Origin: CAYVZZ01 sp964456185 | GTDB taxonomy: Bacteria > Pseudomonadota > Gammaproteobacteria > Pseudomonadales > Alcanivoracaceae | Direction of reading: 5' to 3' | DNA length: 23,520 bases | Assembly (NCBI GenBank): GCA_964456185.1 | Contig: CAYVZZ010000026.1 | Coordinates: forward strand, 1 to 23,520 | Shown: positions 14,329 through 21,597 of the stretch, one piece after another | Layout: every line of letters begins with the position of its first letter | Position numbering within the stretch: the first letter of the stretch is position 1 | Position numbers and translations under genes: made by a program | The notes under the pieces: model-generated | What the model was told of the DNA's origin: nothing | What the model saw: the letters and a program-made list of their open reading frames with translations, nothing else | The model's database searches: none

Positions 14329-14474
14329 GCGGAATAAATGATGTGCGATGCAGGCTAACGCATCCCTAAGTGCGACGCAAGAATGAAAGCAGCCTTGTTT
14401 TATGTAAATCAAATTATTGAGAGTTAATTAAAACCTGTTGGTTATTACGTTTGCCAATGTTAGGCTGTTATCCG
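14329..14474. promoter_or_regulatory. Divergent promoter region between the two TPP riboswitches
   Basis: This 146-bp stretch must carry the promoters of both thiamine transcripts. On the plus strand TTGAGA (14417-14422) could be a -35 box with a weak GTTATT -10 box at 14441-14446 (18-nt spacer). On the minus strand no convincing pair is visible. A small hairpin, GATGC (14346-14350) with GCATC (14359-14363), lies on the thiO side. No coding sequence is apparent. Confidence 0.4.
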
Positions 14475-14550
14475 CTTGTCGGGGTGCCTGCATTGCAGGC
14501 TGAGACAGACCCGTGGACCTGATCGAGTTAGCACTCGCGTAGGAAACAAG
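14475..14550 (+). ncRNA. TPP riboswitch upstream of thiC
   Basis: Plus-strand THI element: GGGGTGCCTG, GGCTGAGACAGACCC, GGACCTGATC, then the variable stem GAGTTAGCACTC and GCGTAGGAA, with P1 formed by CTTGT (14475-14479) and ACAAG (14546-14550). These are the conserved elements of Gram-negative thiC leaders. The thiC start codon is 79 nt after the aptamer. Confidence 0.95.
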
Positions 14551-14594
14551 TAGGCAGACACCTGCTCTGGGTGGCTGCTGTTTGTGTTGTCCCG

Positions 14595-14630
14595 CCGACA
14601 AGCCTCTTTTCATCACAATTGAGGCTCTTA
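14595..14630 (+). promoter_or_regulatory. thiC expression platform: antisequestor and ribosome-binding-site hairpin
   Basis: AGCCTC (14601-14606) pairs perfectly with GAGGCT (14621-14626), which contains the GAGG ribosome binding site of thiC five bases before its ATG. CCGACAAG (14595-14602) is exactly complementary to CTTGTCGG (14475-14482), the 5' side of P1. The two pairings share bases 14601-14602, so they exclude each other. This gives a translational switch: TPP stabilises P1 and the ribosome binding site is hidden; without TPP the long-range helix opens it. Confidence 0.68.
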
Positions 14631-16543
14631 TGACAAAAGGAACTTCCCAGCGCTTGGCGGATACCGCCCAAGTCGATGCACAATCCATTGAATCCTTTCC
14701 CTCATCGCGCAAGGTATATGTAGAAGGTTCGCGCCCAGATATTCAAGTGGCGATGCGTGAGATAGCCCTCACGCCGTCGAATCTTGGCACTGAAAAAGCA
14801 CCGCTAGAATCACCTAATCCACCGGTGCGGGTGTATGACACTTCCGGTCCATACACCGACCCCAATATCGCTGTCGATATCCGTAAGGGATTGCGACCAC
14901 TGCGTGATGCTTGGATTAACGAGCGCGGCGATACCGAGGTGCTACCCGAACAAACCGCCCAATATACTCGCCAGCGTTTGGCCGATGATAAGCTGGCGGC
15001 ACTGCGTTTTGAGCTAACTCGGCGACCGCGCCGTGCGCTGGCTGACAAAAATGTTACCCAGCTACACTATGCGCGCCGAGGCATTATTACCCCAGAAATG
15101 GAGTATGTGGCGATTCGCGAAAATATGGCGTTGGCGCAACAAAAAGCACAATTTGGTGTGGATATGCAGCATCCGGGCGAGGCCTTTGGTGCCAATATTC
15201 CCAAGGAAATTACACCCGAGTTTGTGCGCTCGGAAATCGCTGCAGGTCGTGCGGTGCTGCCTTGCAACATCAACCACCCGGAAACCGAGCCGATGATTAT
15301 TGGCCGCAACTTTGCGGTGAAAATCAACGGCAATATCGGCAACTCGGCCCTGACCTCCAGCATCGAAGACGAGGTGGATAAGCTCACCTGGGGCATCCGC
15401 TGGGGAGCGGATACCATGATGGACTTGTCCACCGGCAAAAATATTCACGAAACCCGCGAATGGATTATTCGCAACTCGCCGGTACCGGTGGGCACGGTGC
15501 CGATTTATCAGGCGCTGGAAAAAGTCGACGGCATTGCCGAAAACCTTACCTGGGAAATCTTCCGCGATACTCTCATTGAGCAGGCAGAGCAGGGGATAGA
15601 CTACTTCACCATTCACGCCGGTGTGCTGCTGCGTTATGTGCCCATGACCGCCAAGCGCATGACCGGAATCGTTTCCCGCGGCGGCTCGATTATGGCCAAA
15701 TGGTGTTTGGCGCATCACAAAGAGAGCTTTCTTTACACCCATTTCGAAGACATCTGCGAGATTATGAAAGCTTACGATGTAAGCTTCTCATTGGGGGATG
15801 GCCTGCGCCCCGGTTCCATTGCCGATGCCAACGACGAAGCGCAATTTGCCGAGTTGGAAACCTTGGGCGAGCTCACGCAAATCGCCTGGAAGCATGATGT
15901 ACAGTGTTTCATCGAAGGCCCTGGGCATGTGCCCATGCAGCTCATCAAGGAAAACATGGATAAACAGCTCAAGCATTGTGCCGAAGCGCCTTTCTATACC
16001 TTGGGTCCCTTAACCACGGATATCGCTCCCGGCTATGACCACATTACCTCGGGCATTGGTGCGGCACTTATTGGTTGGTATGGCTGCGCCATGTTGTGCT
16101 ACGTGACGCCCAAAGAGCATCTGGGCTTGCCCAATAAAGATGATGTGAAACAAGGCATTATTACCTACAAGATTGCCGCCCACGCTGCCGACCTGGCCAA
16201 AGGGCACCCGGGAGCGCAACTGCGTGATAACGCCTTGTCCAAGGCACGTTTCGAGTTTCGTTGGTATGACCAATTCAACCTGAGCCTCGACCCGGATACC
16301 GCGCGCAATTTCCATGATGAAACTCTGCCGAAAGAATCGGCCAAGGTGGCGCACTTTTGTTCCATGTGCGGCCCTAAGTTCTGCTCCATGAAAATCACCC
16401 AAGAGGTGCGCGATTACGCCGATGAGCTGGCTGAGCAGGATGCCGAGGCAGAAATCGAGTCTGGCATGGCATCTAAAGCACAAGAGTTTCGCGATAAGGG
16501 CAGCGAGCTGTATCAGCCGCTTGGTGATTTAGGCGGCTCCTGA
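14630..16543 (+). CDS. thiC: Phosphomethylpyrimidine synthase ThiC
   Basis: ThiC is a radical-SAM enzyme that rearranges aminoimidazole ribotide into hydroxymethylpyrimidine phosphate, the pyrimidine half of thiamine. The 637-residue protein (E. coli 631) has the family's GAxxPKEITPEFVRxEIAxGRAxxPxNxNHPE region, MDLSTGKNIHETREWI, PVGTVPIYQALEK, FTIHAGVLLRY, EGPGHVPM and YDHITSGIGAA. The C-terminal cluster motif is Cys577-x2-Cys580-x4-Cys585 (CSMCGPKFCSM). The start is the ATG at 14630 after GAGG; an upstream ATG at 14582 lies within the switching leader and has no ribosome binding site. The gene is alone on its transcript and converges on the methyltransferase gene with 2 bp between stops. 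Confidence 0.97.
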   Translation: MTKGTSQRLADTAQVDAQSIESFPSSRKVYVEGSRPDIQVAMREIALTPSNLGTEKAPLESPNPPVRVYDTSGPYTDPNIAVDIRKGLRPLRDAWINERGDTEVLPEQTAQYTRQRLADDKLAALRFELTRRPRRALADKNVTQLHYARRGIITPEMEYVAIRENMALAQQKAQFGVDMQHPGEAFGANIPKEITPEFVRSEIAAGRAVLPCNINHPETEPMIIGRNFAVKINGNIGNSALTSSIEDEVDKLTWGIRWGADTMMDLSTGKNIHETREWIIRNSPVPVGTVPIYQALEKVDGIAENLTWEIFRDTLIEQAEQGIDYFTIHAGVLLRYVPMTAKRMTGIVSRGGSIMAKWCLAHHKESFLYTHFEDICEIMKAYDVSFSLGDGLRPGSIADANDEAQFAELETLGELTQIAWKHDVQCFIEGPGHVPMQLIKENMDKQLKHCAEAPFYTLGPLTTDIAPGYDHITSGIGAALIGWYGCAMLCYVTPKEHLGLPNKDDVKQGIITYKIAAHAADLAKGHPGAQLRDNALSKARFEFRWYDQFNLSLDPDTARNFHDETLPKESAKVAHFCSMCGPKFCSMKITQEVRDYADELAEQDAEAEIESGMASKAQEFRDKGSELYQPLGDLGGS

Positions 16544-16545
16544 AT

Positions 16546-17112
16546 TCAGGTTTTACGCGCCAAAAGGGTGGCAAATTGCAGCTGCATGCCATTGTGCATG
16601 GTGCCGAGGTCTTCGTTGTATTTGACCAAATCCCAGCCTTGGTAAAGCTCGCTTAGCTGTCCTTCGGCCAGTACAAAGGGGAAATTGACCGGGCAGGGGT
16701 AGGCCTCGGTGCTCATGGCGCAAACGATGAGGTTATAGCCTCCCGTTTGCGTGCTCTCCTGCATGTTACGAATGACTGCTTCAACTCGATGCGGAGCAAG
16801 GAACATCAAGGTGACGGTACAGGCAATGAAATCGTAACCGCCGTTCAGGTTGGCTTCGTTCAAATCGCCTACTTGTGCGGTAATGTTGCTTAGCCCTTCT
16901 TGTTCGATGATATTCTGCAAACTGGCAATAGCGCCGGGGTTGTTGTCGATTGCCGTCACCTCAAACCCGAGTTGTCCCAGATACAGCGCGTTGCGACCGC
17001 TGCCGCAACCCATATCCAATGTGTTGCCGGGCGTAATGGTTTGTACGGCCTCGACCACTTCGCTGTGAGCCGGGTTCATGCCATAACGTTGGTGTAGCGC
17101 CATAGGATCCAT
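16546..17112 (-). CDS. tehB: TehB-like SAM-dependent methyltransferase
   Basis: A 188-residue class I methyltransferase. Motif I is LDMGCGSGRN (about 32-41), followed by the acidic residue of AIDNNPGA. The second half closely follows TehB: FIACTVTLMFL, GGYNLIVCAMSTEAYP, NFPFVLAEGQL and GWDLVKYNEDLGTMH. E. coli TehB methylates tellurite and selenium compounds and confers tellurite resistance when overexpressed; its normal role is unclear. The ATG at 17112 has AGGAA with a 7-nt spacer. A tehA gene is not present, so a general chalcogen or small-molecule methylation role is equally possible. Confidence 0.85.
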   Translation of the reverse strand: MDPMALHQRYGMNPAHSEVVEAVQTITPGNTLDMGCGSGRNALYLGQLGFEVTAIDNNPGAIASLQNIIEQEGLSNITAQVGDLNEANLNGGYDFIACTVTLMFLAPHRVEAVIRNMQESTQTGGYNLIVCAMSTEAYPCPVNFPFVLAEGQLSELYQGWDLVKYNEDLGTMHNGMQLQFATLLARKT

Positions 17113-17236
17113 GAAATTATTCCTGTCTGCCGTGGGTAAGTGACCTTCTGCTCAAGGAGCGGGGGAATTGTGCCACGTTTATCTGGCTTTCTAACCCCGC
17201 CACTCGTGTGTCTTTTATGTTGCAGACCGAAACATC

Positions 17237-18274
17237 TTATGACGCATGGCTGTGGCTGCCGCAAAAACGGCAGTAGGGTGAAAAAGCGTCTTTGCGTGCG
17301 TTACATTGATGGCAATGTTCGAACAAACCTAGGCCGCAATGCGGACAAAAGTTTAACCAGTCGTCTTCCAGGTTCACCTTGCGGTCGCACCCCGGACAGG
17401 TGCTTTTCGACAGGTGCAGTAGGGCTGTGTCGTAATCAATACCTTGCCGGCGGGTTTCTTCCGGCATGACTTCGGCTTCTTTCTGTCGTGCCAGATAACG
17501 GTTTAATGCTTTGATGCCCCAATGACCACCGAGTGCGGTGAAGATGATGCCGATGCCGTAACGGATGTAACCGCCGAAATCGGGCAAGTAGGGCACCAGC
17601 TCAACAAAAAACGCAAACACCGCAAAGCCGGCAAAGCCCCACACAAATGGCCATTGGTTGCCGTGGCGATGGCGTTTGAATAGCCAAATGGCAATAATCA
17701 ACAACGGCAAGACAATGAGTAGCCGCCAGCCGAACGCCACTATAAAATAATGATGACGTGCCTGCTGTAAATCCTGACGCGCTTGGGTTTGATAGGTGTC
17801 GAGTTGACGCTCCAGCGGCTCGATTTTCTGTAATAGGTTGAGTACTTGGCGTCGCTCGTGGGTCACGGCCTGCTGGCGCTCGGTGACGGCTTGCTGTAAG
17901 GCATCCAACTGGCGCGTGCGCTTAAGCACTTGCGGGTTTTGGGTATCGTCGCGTGTCACGTTGCGGGCGGCTAACCAGTCGTGAAAGTTGCGTCTTTCCG
18001 AGGTCACTCGGTCTTTGGCCTTTTGCAACGACAGCTTTTTCTGTTGATAGGCCTGTTGGTGCTCGTGTTTGGCCGCTTCCAGCTGTTTAAGCCGGTTTTT
18101 CAAGGGCGCTGCCTTGGCCGACAAAAACTGTTCTAGTGTCGGAGGGGCGTCCATACCGGGCAGGTCGGCGACAATCTTGCTGCCCAAACCAATCAGGAAA
18201 ACGGCAAACAGTAAGGCGACACCCCAAAGGCCGGCGCGAAACCAGCGTTCCAAACGACGTTGTGATTTTTTCAT
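17237..18274 (-). CDS. Unrecognised membrane protein with coiled coil and C-terminal double zinc ribbon
   Basis: A 345-residue protein of unknown function. Residues 14-35 form a first hydrophobic helix. Residues about 50-175 are a long, Gln/Lys/Arg/Glu-rich helical region, almost certainly a coiled coil. Three more membrane helices lie at about 177-199, 207-228 and 236-256. The C-terminus carries four CxxC pairs (Cys293/296, 310/313, 321/324, 335/338), a double zinc ribbon that should face the cytoplasm if four helices cross the membrane. The coiled coil would then lie in the periplasm. The start at 18274 has GGGA upstream. It is followed after 124 bp by the TehB-like gene on the same strand; no shared function is evident. 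Confidence 0.87.
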   Translation of the reverse strand: MKKSQRRLERWFRAGLWGVALLFAVFLIGLGSKIVADLPGMDAPPTLEQFLSAKAAPLKNRLKQLEAAKHEHQQAYQQKKLSLQKAKDRVTSERRNFHDWLAARNVTRDDTQNPQVLKRTRQLDALQQAVTERQQAVTHERRQVLNLLQKIEPLERQLDTYQTQARQDLQQARHHYFIVAFGWRLLIVLPLLIIAIWLFKRHRHGNQWPFVWGFAGFAVFAFFVELVPYLPDFGGYIRYGIGIIFTALGGHWGIKALNRYLARQKEAEVMPEETRRQGIDYDTALLHLSKSTCPGCDRKVNLEDDWLNFCPHCGLGLFEHCHQCNARKDAFSPYCRFCGSHSHAS

Positions 18275-18603
18275 AAACCGATTCCCTAAGTAGTAGTGCT
18301 GTTGGTGAACAGTCTACAGCAGCTTGGACGCTTGCCAAGTTAGTGATTCACCTCAATGATGCGGTCAACGATAGAGTGGGTAGAATAGATGTATTATTTA
18401 TATTGTTTTATGGTAAAAGAGCCACTCTGGCCAACATGTCTTGTTATCGATGCCAAAATGACTTAAATTAAGCAAGTGTTTTATTGGTTTTTTGCATGTA
18501 GTGGCTTGTCTAGGCAATAGAATAGGTGGTGTTGCCACGCAACGTATCTGTTGCGGGACAATTATTCCATTAACGTAACCACAAAAGCGGTAAGGAGCGG
18601 GAT
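18275..18603. other. 329-bp divergent intergenic region
   Basis: No gene is visible. The middle (about 18380-18420) is strongly AT-rich and includes TATAAA on the minus strand, a possible -10 for the zinc-ribbon gene, and TAGAAT at 18381-18386. An imperfect palindrome CTTAAATTAAG lies at 18462-18472. TTGCAT (18492-18497) and TAGAAT (18518-18523) are promoter-like for the plus-strand gene, but 20 nt apart. A perfect 6-bp hairpin CGCAAC / GTTGCG (18538-18543 and 18550-18555) sits in the leader of the DUF2231 gene. Confidence 0.45.
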
Positions 18604-19044
18604 ATGAAGGCGGTCAAACTGGGTGGGGTGCCACTACATCCGGCGTTGGTCCATTTCCCGATTGCTGCCTGGAGTTTGGTGCTGGTAACGGATGTGGTTT
18701 TTTTTGTGCAAGGAGGCAGTGCGTTTTGGGCTGTCTCCTATTGGGCGCTAATGGCAGGGGTGATTAGTGCATTACTTGCCATGGCGGCAGGGTTTATGGA
18801 TTTTATGAGTTGCGATCCCGAGCATCCTGCAGCCGATAAAGTACAAACCCATCTGATGCTGATGGGCATCAGTTGGAGCCTGTTTTTGTTCGATTTGATA
18901 TTGCGTAGTCGCGAGGCGCCAGACGTCATGCCGTGGTGGTTACTGGCGCTCACCCTGGCGGGCTTTCTGTTGTTGCTCGCAGGCGGCCATATCGGCGCAC
19001 GATTGGTGTATGTGCATGGCATTAGCGTGGAGCCGCGCGCTTGA
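18604..19044 (+). CDS. DUF2231 family membrane protein
   Basis: A 146-residue inner-membrane protein with four hydrophobic helices at about 16-36, 45-66, 83-101 and 111-128. It matches the DUF2231 pattern: LHPALVHFPIAAW near the N-terminus, a conserved His in the third helix (His83) and GGHIGARLVYVHGISV at the end. The conserved histidines (12, 17, 83, 129 and 138) have led to suggestions of haem or metal binding in this family; I treat that as unproven. The ATG at 18604 has AAGGAG six bases upstream. The gene converges with the broken OPT gene. Confidence 0.9.
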   Translation: MKAVKLGGVPLHPALVHFPIAAWSLVLVTDVVFFVQGGSAFWAVSYWALMAGVISALLAMAAGFMDFMSCDPEHPAADKVQTHLMLMGISWSLFLFDLILRSREAPDVMPWWLLALTLAGFLLLLAGGHIGARLVYVHGISVEPRA

Positions 19045-19066
19045 TTGACTGATAATGTTGCCACCG

Positions 19067-20274
19067 TTAGCGCGCCAAGCGGCCTACCCAGCGATACAGA
19101 CCGATAACCACCAGCACAAAGGCAACGCCACCTAACCATATGCTGGCGTGGTGGAAGCTCTCACCGACCAAGGCCAAGGGCGCATTACTGCCCACGCCCA
19201 CCACAATGGCGGCAAGAATAACGCCAATGATGCTTTCGCCCACAATCAGGCCGGATGACATTAATATACCCAGCTGTTTGGTGTCGTCTGGATTGGCCTT
19301 GGAGTCGGCTCGCTTGTTGAACAGCCAGCCGATTAATGCGCCGATGGCAATCATCAGGGTAACCGATGAAGGCAGGTAAACCCCGAGCCCCACGGCCAAG
19401 GGCGGGAAACGCATTTTGGTGCCCAGCTTGCCAAGCATTTCGTCAATCAGGATAACGGCGATGCCGATGGCCGCCCCCATCCAAATCAGGTTCCATTGCA
19501 TGGTGTGTTTGAGAATGCCTTCCGACAACGCCGAGATGAGGCCGGCTTGGGGTGCCGATAATCATGGCAATGCTAACCCAGAGGCCAACCAGATGACCCA
19601 CCCCTAACAGCGCCAGCGACAGGCTGAAGTTAAACCCGCTCACACCTCGTCCCAAATGGAAGTAATGGCTGACGTTTTCCGCAAACAGGCGGGTGGCCTG
19701 TATCAGGGTAAAACCCGCTGCCACCAAAGCACCACCCACCACGGCCAGAAAACCGGCGCGGCCCGCCTGGGCGTCAGTGCTGGAGGCGTCATTCTGCTGG
19801 CGGTGTGCCTCACCGACCTTAAGCACCCCGGCGCAGGCGACTCCTTCCGGGTAGGGAAGGTCCGAGCCGGTGACCAGTGCACGGCGCAGGGGAACCGAGT
19901 AGGTAACGCCTAAGATACCGCCCAGGGCGCAAATCAGCATGGTTTCCCAGTAGGGAATGTCAGACCACCAGCCAACAATAACCAGCCCCGGCAACACAAA
20001 AATAATCGCCGACAAACAACCGGCCGCTGAGGCGATGGTTTGCACAATGTTGTTTTCCTGGATACTGGCGGAAGGGATTTTGCGCAAAATCGCCATGGAG
20101 ATAACGGCTGCGGGAATGGAGGTGGCAAAAGTGAACCCGGCCTTCAAGCCAAAATACACATTGGCGGCGGTAAAAATGAAGGTAATGAAGATGCCGATAA
20201 AAATACCGCGCCAAGTAAGTTCCGTGCGCGGTGTGGGGGGCACTGCCGTTGGGGTTAAGCAAAGGTTTCACCAT
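19067..20274 (-). pseudogene. OPT-family oligopeptide/metal transporter, internally deleted and frameshifted
   Basis: Two reading frames encode opposite ends of one OPT-family transporter. The N-terminal part (to about 19556) has ELTWRGIFIGIFITFIFTA, NVYFGLKAGFTFATSIPAA, SGSDLPYPEG-like and LLGVGHLVGLWVSIAMIIG segments. The C-terminal part (about 19554-19067) reads PQAGLISALSEGILKHTMQW, then GILMSSGLIVGESIIGVILA. Together they make roughly 400 residues, against about 600-700 for the family, so a middle block of some 200 or more is missing at about 19554-19560 and the join is out of frame. The start is also disturbed: an ATG frame from 20274 (MVKPLLNPNGSAP) meets the transporter frame if one base is removed from the six-G run at 20235-20240. 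A GTG at 20243 is the alternative start. Real decay and misassembly are both possible. Confidence 0.82.
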
Positions 20275-20340
20275 TAATTTCAGATGAGTATTAGGATTTC
20301 ACGATCATTATCGCACCGCAAGTTCGGGCATTCTTCATAT

Positions 20341-20376
20341 AAAAAAGCGGGACGACAACATGCCGTCCCGCTTTTC
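20341..20376 (-). terminator. Strong intrinsic terminator after fadA
   Basis: AAAAGCGGGACG (20343-20354) and CGTCCCGCTTTT (20364-20375) form a perfect 12-bp stem with a 9-nt loop. On the minus strand the stem is followed by a T-run (20346-20341), a textbook intrinsic terminator 23 bp after the fadA stop. The plus-strand side also has a T-rich tail (TTTTCTTTT), so it could work in both directions. Confidence 0.9.
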
Positions 20377-20398
20377 TTTTTGGCTTTCAAAGAGGGCG

Positions 20399-21574
20399 TT
20401 AGACGCGCTCGATGATAGTGGCAATACCTTGCCCCAGGCCGATACACATGGTGGACAAGCCCACTTGGGTGTCGTTGTTTTCCATGACGTTCAGCAGGGT
20501 GCCGGTAATCCGCGCACCAGAGCAACCCAGTGGGTGACCCAGTGCAATCGCGCCGCCTTGCAGGTTGACCTTCTCATCGACCTTGTCGATGAGCTTGAGG
20601 TCACGCAATACGGGGATGGATTGTGCGGCAAAGGCTTCGTTGAGCTCGACCGTGTCGATATCATCGATAGTCATGCCAGCGCGCTTGAGCACTTTCTTGG
20701 AAGCCGGAACCGGACCATAGCCCATGATGGCGGCATCACAACCGGATACGCCCATGGAAATGATCTTGGCACGTGGCTTGAGGCCCATGGCTTGGGCTTT
20801 CTCAGCGCTCATGACCAGCATGGCAGCTGCACCGTCTGACAAGGCAGATGAAGTGCCCGCTGTGACCGCACCGTTGCGCGGATCAAACACTGGACGTAGC
20901 TTGGCCATGTCGTCGATGTTGGAATCACGACGAATCACTTCGTCGATTTCACAGAGCACACGCTCACCGTCTTTGTTGTGCCCTTCAATCGGCACAATCT
21001 CGTTTTTCCACAGGCCTTTCTCAGTGGCAGCCCAGGCGCGTTGATGAGAACGCACGCCAAACTCGTCCATTTGCTGACGAGTCACGCCGTGTACCTTGGC
21101 GATCATTTCGGCGGTCAGGCCCATCATGTAGCTGGCCTTGGCGCTGTGCTTGGAAATTTCTGGGTTGATGTCAACGCCGTAGTCCATGGGAATGTGCTGC
21201 ATGTGCTCGACACCACCGATGACAAACACATCACCGTTGCCGGTCATGATGGCTTGCGCTGCGGTGTGCAGGGCTTGCATGGACGAGCCGCACAGACGGT
21301 TAACGGTCTGTGCCGCTGCAGTACGTGGCAGGTCAGCCAGCATCATGATGTTGCGGGCGATGTTCATGCCTTGCTCTTTGGTCTGGTTGACACAGCCCCA
21401 AATGACATCTTCGGTCTGCTCCAGATCCCAGTTGGGATTGCGCTTTTTCAGCGCTTCAATCAACTCGGCAGACAGCTTTTCGGCACGCACGTGTTGGAAG
21501 ATACCGTTGCGCACTTTACCCATAGGGGTACGCACTGCATCAACAATAACAACGTCTTTTGGATTCAAACTCAT
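20399..21574 (-). CDS. fadA: 3-ketoacyl-CoA thiolase, beta subunit of the fatty acid oxidation complex
   Basis: FadA carries out the thiolytic cleavage step of fatty acid beta-oxidation in an alpha2-beta2 complex with FadB. The 391-residue protein has all catalytic residues: Cys95 in VNRLCGSSMQ, His347 in GGAIALGHPLGCSG and Cys377 in TMCIGLGQG, with ELNEAFAAQ (310-318). Length and sequence fit FadA rather than the anaerobic FadI. The ATG at 21574 has AGGAG upstream. It follows fadB after 23 bp, the usual fadBA order, and ends before a strong terminator. Regulation would depend on the promoter upstream of fadB, outside the window. Confidence 0.97.
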   Translation of the reverse strand: MSLNPKDVVIVDAVRTPMGKVRNGIFQHVRAEKLSAELIEALKKRNPNWDLEQTEDVIWGCVNQTKEQGMNIARNIMMLADLPRTAAAQTVNRLCGSSMQALHTAAQAIMTGNGDVFVIGGVEHMQHIPMDYGVDINPEISKHSAKASYMMGLTAEMIAKVHGVTRQQMDEFGVRSHQRAWAATEKGLWKNEIVPIEGHNKDGERVLCEIDEVIRRDSNIDDMAKLRPVFDPRNGAVTAGTSSALSDGAAAMLVMSAEKAQAMGLKPRAKIISMGVSGCDAAIMGYGPVPASKKVLKRAGMTIDDIDTVELNEAFAAQSIPVLRDLKLIDKVDEKVNLQGGAIALGHPLGCSGARITGTLLNVMENNDTQVGLSTMCIGLGQGIATIIERV

Positions 21575-21597
21575 TGCAATTCTCCTCTATCTCGTGC

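Noticed and set aside
15062..15742. Minus-strand open frame of 226 codons
   Set aside because: It is antisense to the conserved core of thiC and has no recognisable motif.
19540..19565. Programmed ribosomal frameshift in the OPT gene
   Set aside because: A frameshift alone would not restore the protein, because a large central block of helices is missing; deletion or misassembly explains it better.
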